From Mycolicibacter hiberniae (GTDB lineage Bacteria > Actinomycetota > Actinomycetes > Mycobacteriales > Mycobacteriaceae): a DNA stretch of 64,000 bases. Numbering within the stretch: the first letter of the stretch is position 1; the number at the start of each line of letters is the position of its first letter. The notes below the pieces were generated by a model. That model was not told the origin of the DNA. It searched no databases and saw nothing but the letters and a program-made list of their open reading frames with translations. Positions 9,708 through 18,694 of this stretch are shown piece by piece. A program made the position numbers and the translations under genes. The stretch covers positions 1 through 64,000 of the forward strand of contig NZ_AP022609.1 in assembly GCF_010729485.1 (NCBI RefSeq). Direction: 5' to 3'.

Positions 9708-11008
9708 TCAGTCGGAACCGCTGACGTTGACGGTGGCCTCTTTGATCTGGGCCTGCCAGTCCGACGACTGGCTACTGTGGTCCCGTTTGGACAGCGCCTG
9801 AATCGAGACATCGTGGCCCTCGGCGGCCTTGCGCAGACTTCCGACGGTGGCCTGCTCGCGGGTGATGTGGGTGAACGGGTCCCAGTGATACCAGCGCATG
9901 GCGTTCTCGTGGGTCATCTTGTTGATGTCGGCGTCGGGTACGTCGAACTGCTTGAGCACCGCATCGAGTTCCTCGGGGGCGCTGGGCCACATGGAGTCCG
10001 AGTGCGGGTAGTCGGCCTCCCAGCAGATGTTGTCGACGCCGATCTTGTTGCGCAGTTCCACCCCGACCGGGTCGGAGATGAAGCAGGTCAGAAAATGGTC
10101 GCGGAAGAACTCCGAGGGTTTCTGCTGACCGAAGTCCTGACCGGTCCACGTCGAGTGCATCTCGTAGGTGCGGTCGACACGGTCGAGGAAATACGGGATC
10201 CACCCGGTGCCGCCCTCGGACAGCGCGATCTTGAGGTCCGGGTAGGCCTTGACCGGCTTGGACCACAGCAGATCCGCGGCGGCCTGCACGATGTTCATCG
10301 GCTGCAGGGTGATCATCACATCCATCGGAGCGTCCGGTGCGGTGATGGCCAGTCGACCCGAGGAGCCGATGTGCACATTGAGCACGGTATCGGTGTCGAC
10401 CAGCGCATCCCACATGGGTTTCCAGTGCTCCAGGTCGTGGAAACTCGGGTAGCCCATCGCCGCCGGGTTCTCGGTGAAGGTCATCGAGTGCACGCCGCGG
10501 GCGGCGTTGCGGCGAATCTCCTTGGCGCATGCTGCGGGATCCCAGATCACGGGCAGCGTCATCGGGATGAACCGGGCCGGATAGGCGCCACACCACTCCT
10601 CGACGTGCCAGTCGTTGTAGGCCTGGATGAGTGCCAGGGAGAAGTCGTGGTCCTCGGTGGCGAACAGCCGCCCGGCGAAGCCCGGGAAGGAGGAAAGCAC
10701 ATCGAACCCAGGATGCCGCCGGCGTTCATGTCCATGACGCGTTCGTCGACGTTGTAACAGCCGGGCCGGATCTCATCGAGTGCCTGCGGCTCGAGTCCGT
10801 ACTCCTCCTTGGGCCGGCCGGCAACGGCGTTGAGCGCCACGTTCGGGATGGTGACGTCGCGGAACTGCCACCGGTCGCTGCCGTCTGCGTCGTGCACCAG
10901 TCGCGGAGCGTCGTGCTGGTACTTCTTGGGCAGGTGGTTGGCAAACATGTCGGGCGGTTCGACGATGTGATCGTCGACGCTGACCAGGATCATGTCGTCT
11001 TTGTTCAC
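9708..11008 (-). pseudogene. Amidohydrolase-2 family TIM-barrel protein, single frameshift
   Basis: A metal-dependent hydrolase or decarboxylase of the ACMSD-like amidohydrolase-2 family. Near the N-terminus SVDDHIVEPPD gives a D-H-x-x-E form of the first metal motif in place of H-x-H. Later motifs are NVHIGSSG (strand-5 His), ALSEGGTGWIP and ADYPHSDSMWP (strand-8 Asp). One extra base near 10,700, in a CCTCC run of the coding strand, splits the frame; otherwise the protein is about 433 residues. The GTG start at 11,008 is 1 bp after the stop of the DUF35 gene, making a thiolase-DUF35-amidohydrolase operon. A closely similar protein lies at 56,841. Confidence 0.78.
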
Positions 11009-11009
11009 T

Positions 11010-11420
11010 TCATTTCCTCTCGCGTGCCGGCGTGAAAATCGGGATGGCGAAGCCGTCTTCGCCGTGGCGAAAGTCGAGAATGAGCTCCAGCCCGGCATCG
11101 AGCTGCTCGACGGTGCAGTTTTCGATGTTGGTCATCAGGCGTGGCCCCTCGGCCAGGTCCACCATGGCGACCACATACGGAGTGCGCGCGTCGAAAGGAG
11201 CGGCGTTCTGGTGGACGACGGTCCAGGTATAGAGCGTTGCGCGGCCACATGCCGGGTTGGGCGATACGTCTTCGCTCCAGCAGTGTGGGCAGAACGACCT
11301 GTGATGCAGCGAGTTTCGGCCACAATCCCGGCACGCGTTGACCAGCAGCCTGCCGTTCTGGATGGCCGACCACCATGCCGCGCTGTCCACGTCGATGGTG
11401 GGTCGATCGGGGCTCGTCAT
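11010..11420 (-). CDS. DUF35 OB-fold/zinc-ribbon protein, thiolase partner
   Basis: A 136-residue protein with an N-terminal zinc ribbon (CRDCG, then CPHC about 18 residues later) and a C-terminal OB-fold domain. DUF35 proteins commonly form complexes with thiolase-like proteins; ChsH2 with the Ltp2 aldolase in steroid side-chain breakdown is the known example. Here the ATG overlaps the stop of a thiolase-like gene (TGATG), so the two are almost certainly translated together and form a complex. It is intact. Confidence 0.82.
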   Translation of the reverse strand: MTSPDRPTIDVDSAAWWSAIQNGRLLVNACRDCGRNSLHHRSFCPHCWSEDVSPNPACGRATLYTWTVVHQNAAPFDARTPYVVAMVDLAEGPRLMTNIENCTVEQLDAGLELILDFRHGEDGFAIPIFTPARERK

Positions 11421-12565
11421 CACTGCCTCCCCAGGATCATCGTGGCACTGTGACTGAAGAAGCCGCCGGTAGCGTGTACGCAGGCGAGCTCGGCATCCTC
11501 GACCTGGCGTTCGCCGCACTCACCGCGAAGCTGCCGCACCGCTTCGACCATGAGGAACATGCCGCGCATTCCCGGGTGGCAGGCGGCCAGCCCGCCGCCG
11601 TCGGTGTTGGTGGGCAGCGCGCCACCGGGCCGCAATGCCCCCGAACCGATGAATGCGCCTCCCTCGCCCTTGGCGCAGAAGCCGAGGTCTTCGACGGTGA
11701 ACAGCACAGTGGCGGTGAAGGAGTCGTAGAGCTGGCACACATCGATATCGGCGGGACGCACACCGGCCTGGGCGAAGGCGGCCGGTCCGGACAGGGCACC
11801 GGCCGACGTGGTGAAGTCATCCCAGGCGCTCATGCTGACGTGCGAGGCGGCGTCGGCGGAACCGAGTACCCAGACCGGCTCCTTGGCGCAGTTGCGGGCC
11901 ACGGCTTCACTGGCCAGCACCACCGCGCCGCCACCGTCGGTGCGCAGGCAGACGTGTTTGGCGGTGAAGGGATCGGCCAGCATGGGCGCGGCCGCCACGT
12001 CGTCTACGGTGATGCGTTCCCGGTCGAAGGCGTTCTCGTTGCCGGCCGCCCACTCGTGCGCGGCGACCGCGACCTCGGCCAGTTGCTCGGCAGTGGTGCC
12101 GAACTCGATCATGTGCCTGCGGGCGGCCATGGCGTACTTGGCGATCAGCGTGGCGCCATAGGGAGCCTCGTACTGCATGGCACCTCCGGCACCCATCGCC
12201 GCAGCCGAGGCTCGGGTTCGCCGTTTGACGTCCGAGCGGGCGGTGGAGCCGTAGGTGAGCAGGATGACGTCGACCTCGCCCGCCGCGATGGCGGCGACCG
12301 CATGTCGGGCCATCACCTCCCACGAGGAGCCGCCCACATTGGTGGCATCGACCCAGCGCGGCCCCAGGCCGAGGTACTCGCTGACCTCGATCGGTGGCAG
12401 CAGCGTCCCGTGGCCGCCGAAACCCTCGATATCGTCCTTGGACAGGCCGGCGTCGGCAATAGCACGGCGTGCGGCCTGGGCCATCAGCCCCATCGCGGTC
12501 ATATCGGGCACCCGCCCGCAGTCGGAGAGTCCCGCTCCCACGATGGCAACGCGCTTGGACGGCAT
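11420..12565 (-). CDS. Thiolase-like (lipid-transfer/SCP2-thiolase type) protein
   Basis: An intact 381-residue thiolase-fold protein opening with RVAIVGAGLSDCG. Where degradative thiolases have the nucleophilic Cys, this one reads VGGSSW, so no Cys is seen. The later GGLAACHPGMRG segment keeps the His. Loss of that Cys together with an adjacent DUF35 gene recalls Ltp2-ChsH2, which acts as an aldolase on CoA thioesters, not as a thiolase. I infer a retro-aldol type C-C cleavage, but a thiolytic role is not excluded. The gene heads a leftward operon with DUF35 and an amidohydrolase. It diverges from the HpcH-type aldolase across a 75-bp gap holding two operator-like repeats. Confidence 0.82.
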   Translation of the reverse strand: MPSKRVAIVGAGLSDCGRVPDMTAMGLMAQAARRAIADAGLSKDDIEGFGGHGTLLPPIEVSEYLGLGPRWVDATNVGGSSWEVMARHAVAAIAAGEVDVILLTYGSTARSDVKRRTRASAAAMGAGGAMQYEAPYGATLIAKYAMAARRHMIEFGTTAEQLAEVAVAAHEWAAGNENAFDRERITVDDVAAAPMLADPFTAKHVCLRTDGGGAVVLASEAVARNCAKEPVWVLGSADAASHVSMSAWDDFTTSAGALSGPAAFAQAGVRPADIDVCQLYDSFTATVLFTVEDLGFCAKGEGGAFIGSGALRPGGALPTNTDGGGLAACHPGMRGMFLMVEAVRQLRGECGERQVEDAELACVHATGGFFSHSATMILGRQ

Positions 12566-12583
12566 AGCACATGGTAACCACAC

Positions 12584-12601
12584 CGGTAACGGCGTTTACC
12601 G
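12584..12601. promoter_or_regulatory. Operator-like perfect inverted repeat (site 3a)
   Basis: CGGTAA-N6-TTACCG, perfect 6-bp arms with a 6-bp spacer, the same geometry as the other sites. It lies 5 bp from site 3b in the thiolase/aldolase divergent gap. Confidence 0.5.
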
Positions 12602-12606
12602 AACAC

Positions 12607-12624
12607 CGTCAATAGTGATTCTCA
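12607..12624 (-). promoter_or_regulatory. Operator-like inverted repeat (site 3b)
   Basis: Read on the minus strand it is TGAGAA-N6-TTGACG, an exact fit to YGNNAA-N6-TTNNCR. It ends 17 bp before the aldolase ATG at 12,641. Confidence 0.5.
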
Positions 12625-12640
12625 TTCCGCTAACGTCAGC

Positions 12641-13426
12641 ATGATGCGGAACAACCTCAGGGCGGAGTTGCGCGGCGACCGGTTGGTGCTGTGTCTGGCC
12701 CTGCTGAACTCTCGGACGCCCGAGGTGCCGGCGATCGCTGCCGCCTGCGGTTACGACGCGATCTACGTCGACCTTGAGCACACCTCGACGTCGTTGGAGA
12801 CGGCAGCGCTGATGTGTGTGGGCGCCGTCGGTGCGGGCATCGCGGGCCTGGTCCGAGTGCCCTCACAGGACCCCGGGGTGATCGCGCGAGTTCTCGATGG
12901 TGGCGCAGTGGGAGTTATTGTTCCACATGTCAATTCGGCAGACGAGGCGGCCGCGGTGGTGGCTGCGGCCAGGTTCCCTCCGGTCGGGCGGCGGTCGATC
13001 TCCGGCCCCAGTGTGGTGAGCGGATATCGTCCCCTCGAACCGTCCGGACTCACCGCCGAGCTGGAGCGCCAGACGGTCGTGGCCGTCATGATCGAAACCG
13101 TGCAAGCCGTAGCGGATTGTGACCTGATTGCCGCGGTCCCCGGTGTCGACATGATCCTGCTGGGCCCGAGTGACCTGACCGCCGAGATGGGAATCCACGG
13201 CGATTACGAGAATGATGATTTCCATTCTGCGGTACGCTCTGTTGCAGCGGCTTGTCGTAGACACGGCGTGGCGCTGGGAATCGCCGGTATCAAGTCGGTT
13301 GAACTGCTGGAACGGTTTGTGGGCCTGGGCCTGCGATTCATTTCGGCGGGGACCGATGTCGGGATGATGACCGAGGCGGCCGGCTCCCGCGCGCTGGCGC
13401 TCCGTGCTTTGTCGACGGGTCGCTGA
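12641..13426 (+). CDS. HpcH/HpaI-family aldolase (citrate lyase beta-like)
   Basis: An intact 261-residue TIM-barrel protein of the class II pyruvate/2-oxoacid aldolase family, which reversibly cleaves 2-oxo-hydroxyacids in aromatic and sugar-acid breakdown. Family features are YVDLEHTSTS (the conserved D-x-E-H), PHVNSADEA, VMIETVQAV with the metal-binding Glu and GPSDLTAEMG with the metal-binding Asp. It is the first gene of a rightward operon with a TauD-like oxygenase, a D-2-hydroxyacid dehydrogenase and a crotonase. It may release a small aldehyde or pyruvate-like fragment from an intermediate. The actual substrate is unknown. Confidence 0.82.
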   Translation: MMRNNLRAELRGDRLVLCLALLNSRTPEVPAIAAACGYDAIYVDLEHTSTSLETAALMCVGAVGAGIAGLVRVPSQDPGVIARVLDGGAVGVIVPHVNSADEAAAVVAAARFPPVGRRSISGPSVVSGYRPLEPSGLTAELERQTVVAVMIETVQAVADCDLIAAVPGVDMILLGPSDLTAEMGIHGDYENDDFHSAVRSVAAACRRHGVALGIAGIKSVELLERFVGLGLRFISAGTDVGMMTEAAGSRALALRALSTGR

Positions 13427-13463
13427 CAAGCGCACAGGCCGCGCACGACGACAGGAGCCCGGG

Positions 13464-14578
13464 ATGCCCACCGCGATACACACCGCACAGGTCAGCGACT
13501 CGATGGCGTGGACCGGCGCTGACTTCACCAGCAAAGAGGAACTCTGCTTCGACCTGTCCGCCCGCAATGTGGCGGCGCTGGAGTCGATCCTGGTGCGGAC
13601 AGCGGCAAGGGACCGAGACGACATCACCTTCGACGACGTGCGCCATCCCGACCTCGATGACGACCTCGCGAGGCTGTATCGCGACCTGATGTTCGGCAAG
13701 GGCTTGGCGTGCGTCCGCGGATTCCCGGTCGAGCAGCACTCCGTGGAGGATCTGGAGCGGATCTACTGGGCGTTCTGCTGGCATCTGGGATATCCGGTGT
13801 CCAACAACTCCTTCGGTGACCGTCTGGTTCGGGTCCAGGAGGAGATCCTGCCCAACGGTGTACAACCGGCCCGGGGCACCAAGTCCAGCGCGGAGCTGGC
13901 GATGCACAACGATGCCGCCGACATTCTGTCGCTGCTGTGTGTGTATCCGGCGCTGTCCGGTGGTGAGAGCCAGTTCGCCAGCGGCCCGCGGCGCACAATC
14001 GGATCCTGGCGGAGCGACCTGACCTGCTGCCGGTTCTTTACCAGGGGTTCCCGCACCATCGTCGCAGCGAGCAGCCCGATGACCAGCCCGATGTCACGCC
14101 GTACGACGTGCCGGTGTTCTCGCAGGTCGACGGCCGGGTCTGCATCAACTTCACGTACAGCAGCATCCTGCCCGCGATGAAGACCCTGGGCCGCGAGTTC
14201 ACGCCCGAACAGAATGAGGCCATTGAGTTGCTCCGGCGGGTACTCGTCGAGCAACAGGTCGAGTTCCGGCTCGAATCGGGGGAGGCCGCGGTGGCCAATA
14301 ACTTTGCGATGTGCCACTCACGCTCCGATTTCGTCAGCAGCACGGACCCGAAGAAGGCGCGCTGCTTCCTGCGAGCCTGGATGGAGGTGCCGCGCGAGGA
14401 CCGCCGACTGCCGCTCGGCCGCGAGTACTTCCACATGGAGAACAAGGACATGCGGCTCGGGTACGACGTAGTGCCGGGCCGGGACGGCTCCATAGCGCGC
14501 AACGACTACAAGAATGTTGACGCCGAGCTGGCCGACATGTTCAAGGCCGCCCAGGTGAAGCCCAAGCCAAGCCGGTGA
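13464..14578 (+). pseudogene. TauD/TfdA-like Fe(II)/2-oxoglutarate oxygenase, single frameshift
   Basis: A protein of the TauD-type non-heme iron oxygenase fold, about 371 residues after correcting one indel near 13,990. The iron-binding H-x-D appears in AMHNDAAD. The distal segment NNFAMCHSRSDF followed by RCFLRAW matches the family pattern with the third iron ligand His and the 2-oxoglutarate-binding Arg. The ATG at 13,464 follows an AGGAG sequence. Its stop overlaps the GTG of the dehydrogenase (GTGA), so the genes are coupled. It would hydroxylate an intermediate of the pathway. Since the conserved iron-site segment lies after the break, the protein is inactive as written. Confidence 0.75.
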
Positions 14579-15667
14579 GCAGGACGTACCCGCGGCTGGC
14601 ATACGAGCGGTGGACCGACCCCGTCGCCGGCGACGTGCTGGAGACCGCCGACATCGATGTCGTCAGGCTGGATCTGTCGGCGCCGGCCGAACGCAACTGG
14701 TCGGTACTGGAGTCGGCGCACGGCTACCAGGTGGCCACCCGTACCGACACCGCGTCACTACCCGGCGCCTCGCAGTATCTGGCCGGGGCCGAGCTGATCG
14801 CACGGTGCGAGAACCTGTTGGCGGTCTGTTCTGCCGGGGCCGGTTACGACGTGATCGATGTGCAGGCCTGCACGCGTGCCGGTGTGGCGGTGTGCAACAA
14901 CTCGGGGCCCGGCGCGGAGGCGGTGGCCGAACACGCGCTCGGGTTCATGCTCGATCTGGCGAAGAAGATCACCGTCTCAGACCGCGCCCTGCGCGCGGGA
15001 CCGGTGGAGAACCGGCTGACCCTGCGCGGAACTCAGCTGCTCGGCAAGACTCTCGGGGTCATCGGCCTCGGGGCGATCGGCTCTCGACTCGTGGAACTCT
15101 GCGCTCCGTTCGGGATGAACGTGCTCGCCTACGATCCGTATCTGGACGAGGCCAGAGCAGCAGAACTCGGGGTGGTCGGGGTCGCGCTTGCCGAGCTGAT
15201 GCGATGCTCGGACTTCGTCCAGGTCACCTGTCCGCTGACGGCCGAGACCGAGGGACTTCTCGGGCGCGCGGAGTTTGCCGCGATGAAATCGACGGCGTAC
15301 TTCATCACCACCGCGCGCGGGCCGGTCCACGACGAGCACGCGCTGCTGGACGCCTTGCGCAGCGGCGCGATAGCAGGGGCCGGCCTCGATGTGTTCCATA
15401 CCGAACCGCCCCGGCCTGATGATCCGCTGCTGCAGATGGACAATGTCGTGGCGACCCCCCACACCGCCGGAATCACCGTCGAGGCGGCACGCGATATCGC
15501 GGTCGCCACCGCGACCCAGTGGAAGGCGATCTTTGCCGGGCCAGCTGCCGCCCCGGCTGCTCAATCCCGATGTGTGGCCGCGCTACTGCGAGCGGTTCAA
15601 CGACGTGTTCGGTTTCCGTCCACACGCCGAATCTGACCCGGCGGATTTCGACTCAACGCGAAGGTGA
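14575..15667 (+). pseudogene. D-isomer-specific 2-hydroxyacid dehydrogenase, frameshift near the end
   Basis: An NAD(P)-dependent 2-hydroxyacid dehydrogenase. The Rossmann motif GVIGLGAIGSRL sits near residues 162-173. The catalytic Arg is in TTARGPVH, the Glu in DVFHTEP and the His in ATPHTAG. The frame is lost near 15,545, after all catalytic residues, so the open frame still encodes a nearly complete enzyme with an altered tail (353 residues). In the corrected frame the end reads ADFDSTRR and stops at 15,667, overlapping the start of the next crotonase. Starts at GTG 14,575. Confidence 0.75.
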
Positions 15668-16493
15668 GGACTGTGGGATACCAGACGATCGAGTTCGAGG
15701 TGCGCGGGCACACGGCATGTGTGACCCTCAATCGACCCGAGGTGCTCAACGCCATCAACGACGAGATGATCGCCGAGCTGGCCGAGGTGTACGCCGAGGT
15801 CGAGACGTCATCGGACATCTGGACCCTGATCATCACCGGCGCGGGCCGGGCGCTGTGTGGGGCGCCGATGTCAACAAGGCCGCCGACCACGACATGGAAA
15901 ACGCCGCGGGAATCGACAACCAAGGCGAACCCATCCTGAGCTCGCTGCGGCAGTGGGATGCCCCGCAGGAGGCGACACCGCCCTGGCTGCAGATGACCAA
16001 ACCGATTATCTGTGCGGTCAACGGAATCGCGTGCGGTGCAGGTATGGATCTGGTCACCACGGCGGACATCACCATCGCCGCGGAGAGCGCATCCTTGATG
16101 GACCCGCATGTGAGTATCGGCGTGGCGTCGGGGCGGGAAGCCGTACGACTGGCCCGGATCCTGCCGCTTCCGGTGGCGATGCGGCTGGTGCTCATGGGGC
16201 GTCATGAGCGGCTCAGTGCCCAGCGGGCCTACGATCTGGGCATCTTCACCGAGGTGGTGCCAGACGCCGCGTTGTTGGACCGGTCCTGGGAGATCGCCGA
16301 GATCGTCAACGCGAATGCGCCGCTGGCCGTGCGCGGATCACGGATGGCGGTGCGCAACGGCCTGACGCTGCCGATTCACGAGGCGGAGTTGCTGGCCGAG
16401 AACTACCGCATGAAGGTGGCACTGACCAAGGATGCGATCGAGGGACCGCGAGCGTTCTTGGAGAAGCGCACGCCGCAGTGGCAGGCGCGCTAG
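15664..16493 (+). pseudogene. Enoyl-CoA hydratase/isomerase (crotonase), single frameshift
   Basis: A crotonase with VTLNRPEVLNAIND at the N-terminus, NGIACGAGMDLVTTADITIA in the middle and MDPHVSIG after it, ending FLEKRTPQWQAR. A single missing base near 15,857, in the oxyanion motif GRALC-GADVNKA, breaks it. The corrected length is about 276 residues. The GTG start overlaps the corrected stop of the dehydrogenase. It closes the aldolase-oxygenase-dehydrogenase operon and converges on an amidohydrolase 40 bp away. Confidence 0.75.
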
Positions 16494-16532
16494 ATCGTCG
16501 CGCTTTTCGCGCTTGAAGCCTCGCCCGTTCTC

Positions 16533-17731
16533 CTACGCCAAGCCGAAGAAATTCTTCGCGTTGGTGGACAATACCTTTCGCTTGGTTTCCTCATCGAGAC
16601 CTTCGGTCGCCTTGTTGGCGACCTCGGTGCTGTGTGGCCAGTTGGTGTCGTTGTGCGGGTAGTCGGTCTCGAACATCAGCTGATCGGGCCCGATGAGGTC
16701 GAGGATGCGAAACGCCACCGGATCGCCGAAGGTCGAGAACCACACCCGGCCGGGTATCTGGCTGCTCGGCGGCGCGGTGAGCAACGGGTGGATACCGCCC
16801 CATCCCCGACGGTCTTCCCACACCTCGTCGACGCGTTGTAGGTAATAGGGGATCCAACCGGCCTGTGCCTCGGCGAACGCCAGCTTGAGCTGGGGAAACT
16901 GCATCAGCTTGGCCGAGAACAGCCAGTCCACCAGTGCGATCGTGCAGTTGACCGCCATGAGCGCACTGGTGACCACGTGCGGGGCGTCGGGCGACGACTT
17001 GGTCAGTGATGAGCTCGACCCGATGTGCATCATGATGCCGACGTTGTTGCGTTCGCAGGCGGCGAAGAACGGGTCCCAGTAGCCGCTGTGGATCGACGGC
17101 AGATCGAGGCGTGCGGGGAGCTCGGAGAAGCAGACGGCGGGCATGCCTTTGGCCGCAACCCGCTCCACTTCTTTGGCGGCCAGCTCTGCGTCCCACAGCG
17201 GGATGATTCCGAGTGGAATCAGCCGACCGTTCGACCCCGCGCCCCACTCGTCGATCTGGAAGTCGTTGTAGGCCTGGACGCAGAGCAGGGACAGGTCTTT
17301 GTCCTTGCCGTAGAGGAATCGTTGCCCGCAGAACCGGACGAGCGTGTTGGGGAAGCACGCCGAGGCCTCGATCCCAGCGATATCCATGTCGGCGAGACGG
17401 TCCGCGACGCGGTAGCAGCCGGGGCGCATCTCGTCGTAGGTGATCGGGTCGGTGGTGAGTTCGTCGATCTCGTAGCCGCCGCCGCGCTGATGAGCGGGAT
17501 CGGGATGAGGGCGTCTTCGTAATGCCAGATGTCGGCTTCGCGGCCGCCCGCGTCGTCAATGAACGCGACGTCGGAGGTGACACTGGGGTCCATACGTCCG
17601 CGGTGCCTGACGATTCGCGGCCCGACGTCCCGGTAGCGCGCGGGCAGCCTGCTGGTCCACAGGTCGGCCGGCTCGACGAGGTGGTCGTCCGGCGAGACGA
17701 TCGGAATATCTGCAGAGCTGATTGAACTCAA
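16533..17731 (-). pseudogene. Amidohydrolase-2 family TIM-barrel protein, single frameshift
   Basis: The second amidohydrolase-2 protein of the cluster, about 399 residues after correction. It has SPDDHLVEPADLW (D-H-x-x-E metal motif), PGCYRVADRLADMD, MMHIGSSS (strand-5 His), AEAQAGWIPYYLQ and TDYPHNDTNWP (strand-8 Asp). The frame changes near 17,485, early in the gene, so most conserved sequence is downstream of the break. The start is taken as TTG at 17,731 because the metal motif follows ten residues later; this start is uncertain. Divergent from the TetR gene. Confidence 0.72.
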
Positions 17732-17776
17732 CGCCGTACTCCTTCGCCACGCCCGACAGCAAGTATTTGTTAAAAA

Positions 17777-17794
17777 CGAGAATGCGCGTTTCCA
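17777..17794 (+). promoter_or_regulatory. Operator-like inverted repeat (site 4)
   Basis: CGAGAA-N6-TTTCCA fits YGNNAA-N6-TTNNCR. It lies in the 183-bp gap between an amidohydrolase and the TetR gene, closer to the amidohydrolase. No clear second copy at 22-bp spacing was seen here. Confidence 0.45.
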
Positions 17795-17914
17795 CGATAG
17801 CGTATCGGTACCGCGCCCGGTGCTGGGATGGCGGGGCGCGGCCGGCGAAAATCAACATGCTCGTGTAGGTAGACGGACAATTCTCGCCGGCGATCCCGTA
17901 TCCTTCGAGGCATC

Positions 17915-18688
17915 ATGAACGCGAAGAAAGGCACTCCCGGCGGCGCGCCGGCCGAGTTGGAGATTGTCGAAGCCGAACTGGACAGCCCCGGCACGACCTG
18001 GCAACAGCGAACCATCGACCGGCGACTCAGTGCTGCGCGGGCACGCGCCCTTGCGCGGAGTTCGCGATTCCTGGCCACGGCTCTCGAGCTCATCGAAGAG
18101 TCCGGGCGAGCCGACTTCACCATCCAGACGCTGATCGATCGCTCCAGCCTGAGTCTGCGGGCTTTCTACCAGCACTTTGCGGGCAAGGAAGAGCTGCTGC
18201 TCGCGCTCTACGAAGACGTCACCAGTCAGTTCACCGAAAGTATCCGCCAGGAGGTCGCGGCCGCGGACGGGCCGATGGAGCAACTCGAAGCGTTCTGCCG
18301 CGGATTCCTCTCCCGTGCTGAATCCTCGGAGAAGTCCGGCGGTCGGGTCATGACCATCTACAACCTCAGCCTGGAGATCGAACGTCCCACCGACTTTGCG
18401 AAGATCTGGGAGCCGCATCAGAAGCTTCTCACCAAGATCGTGACGGCCTGTTCGCGTGCCGGTCTGGTTCGCAGGGATCTGACGCCCGCGCAGCTGACCA
18501 CACTGTTGAACTCGACTCTGACCGCACTCGCGCAGATCGGCGTGTTCCAGCTCGGCACCAAGGGTGCCGAGCTCACCGAAGATCAGTTGTGGGCCTGGTG
18601 TAAGCAGGCGATCTCGCCGCCGGCGGACGAGAAGCCGGCGCCAGTGCGGGCTTCGCGCCCGTCGCGCGCGCGCACGGCCCGTAAGTAG
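17915..18688 (+). CDS. TetR-family transcriptional regulator
   Basis: An intact 257-residue TetR-type repressor. An N-terminal extension of about 45 residues precedes the helix-turn-helix domain, recognised by ATALELIEESG and the recognition region LSLRAFYQHFAGKEELLLAL near residues 50-105. The rest is the ligand-binding/dimerisation domain, and the tail is basic (RASRPSRARTARK). It is the only regulator gene in the 25-kb catabolic cluster and sits in its middle. I infer that it binds the shared inverted repeats in the six divergent gaps, including one upstream of itself. The inducer would be an acyl-CoA intermediate by analogy with KstR-type regulators. It ends 6 bp from the convergent acyl-CoA dehydrogenase. 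Confidence 0.85.
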   Translation: MNAKKGTPGGAPAELEIVEAELDSPGTTWQQRTIDRRLSAARARALARSSRFLATALELIEESGRADFTIQTLIDRSSLSLRAFYQHFAGKEELLLALYEDVTSQFTESIRQEVAAADGPMEQLEAFCRGFLSRAESSEKSGGRVMTIYNLSLEIERPTDFAKIWEPHQKLLTKIVTACSRAGLVRRDLTPAQLTTLLNSTLTALAQIGVFQLGTKGAELTEDQLWAWCKQAISPPADEKPAPVRASRPSRARTARK

Positions 18689-18694
18689 CGCAGG

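Noticed and set aside
11375..12577. 400-codon open frame antisense to the thiolase-like gene
   Set aside because: Shadow of a conserved coding frame with no domain of its own.
1..17731. Programmed frameshifting as explanation for the broken genes
   Set aside because: The breaks affect many unrelated families at different points and directions, with no slippery sequence plus structure in common; indels are simpler.
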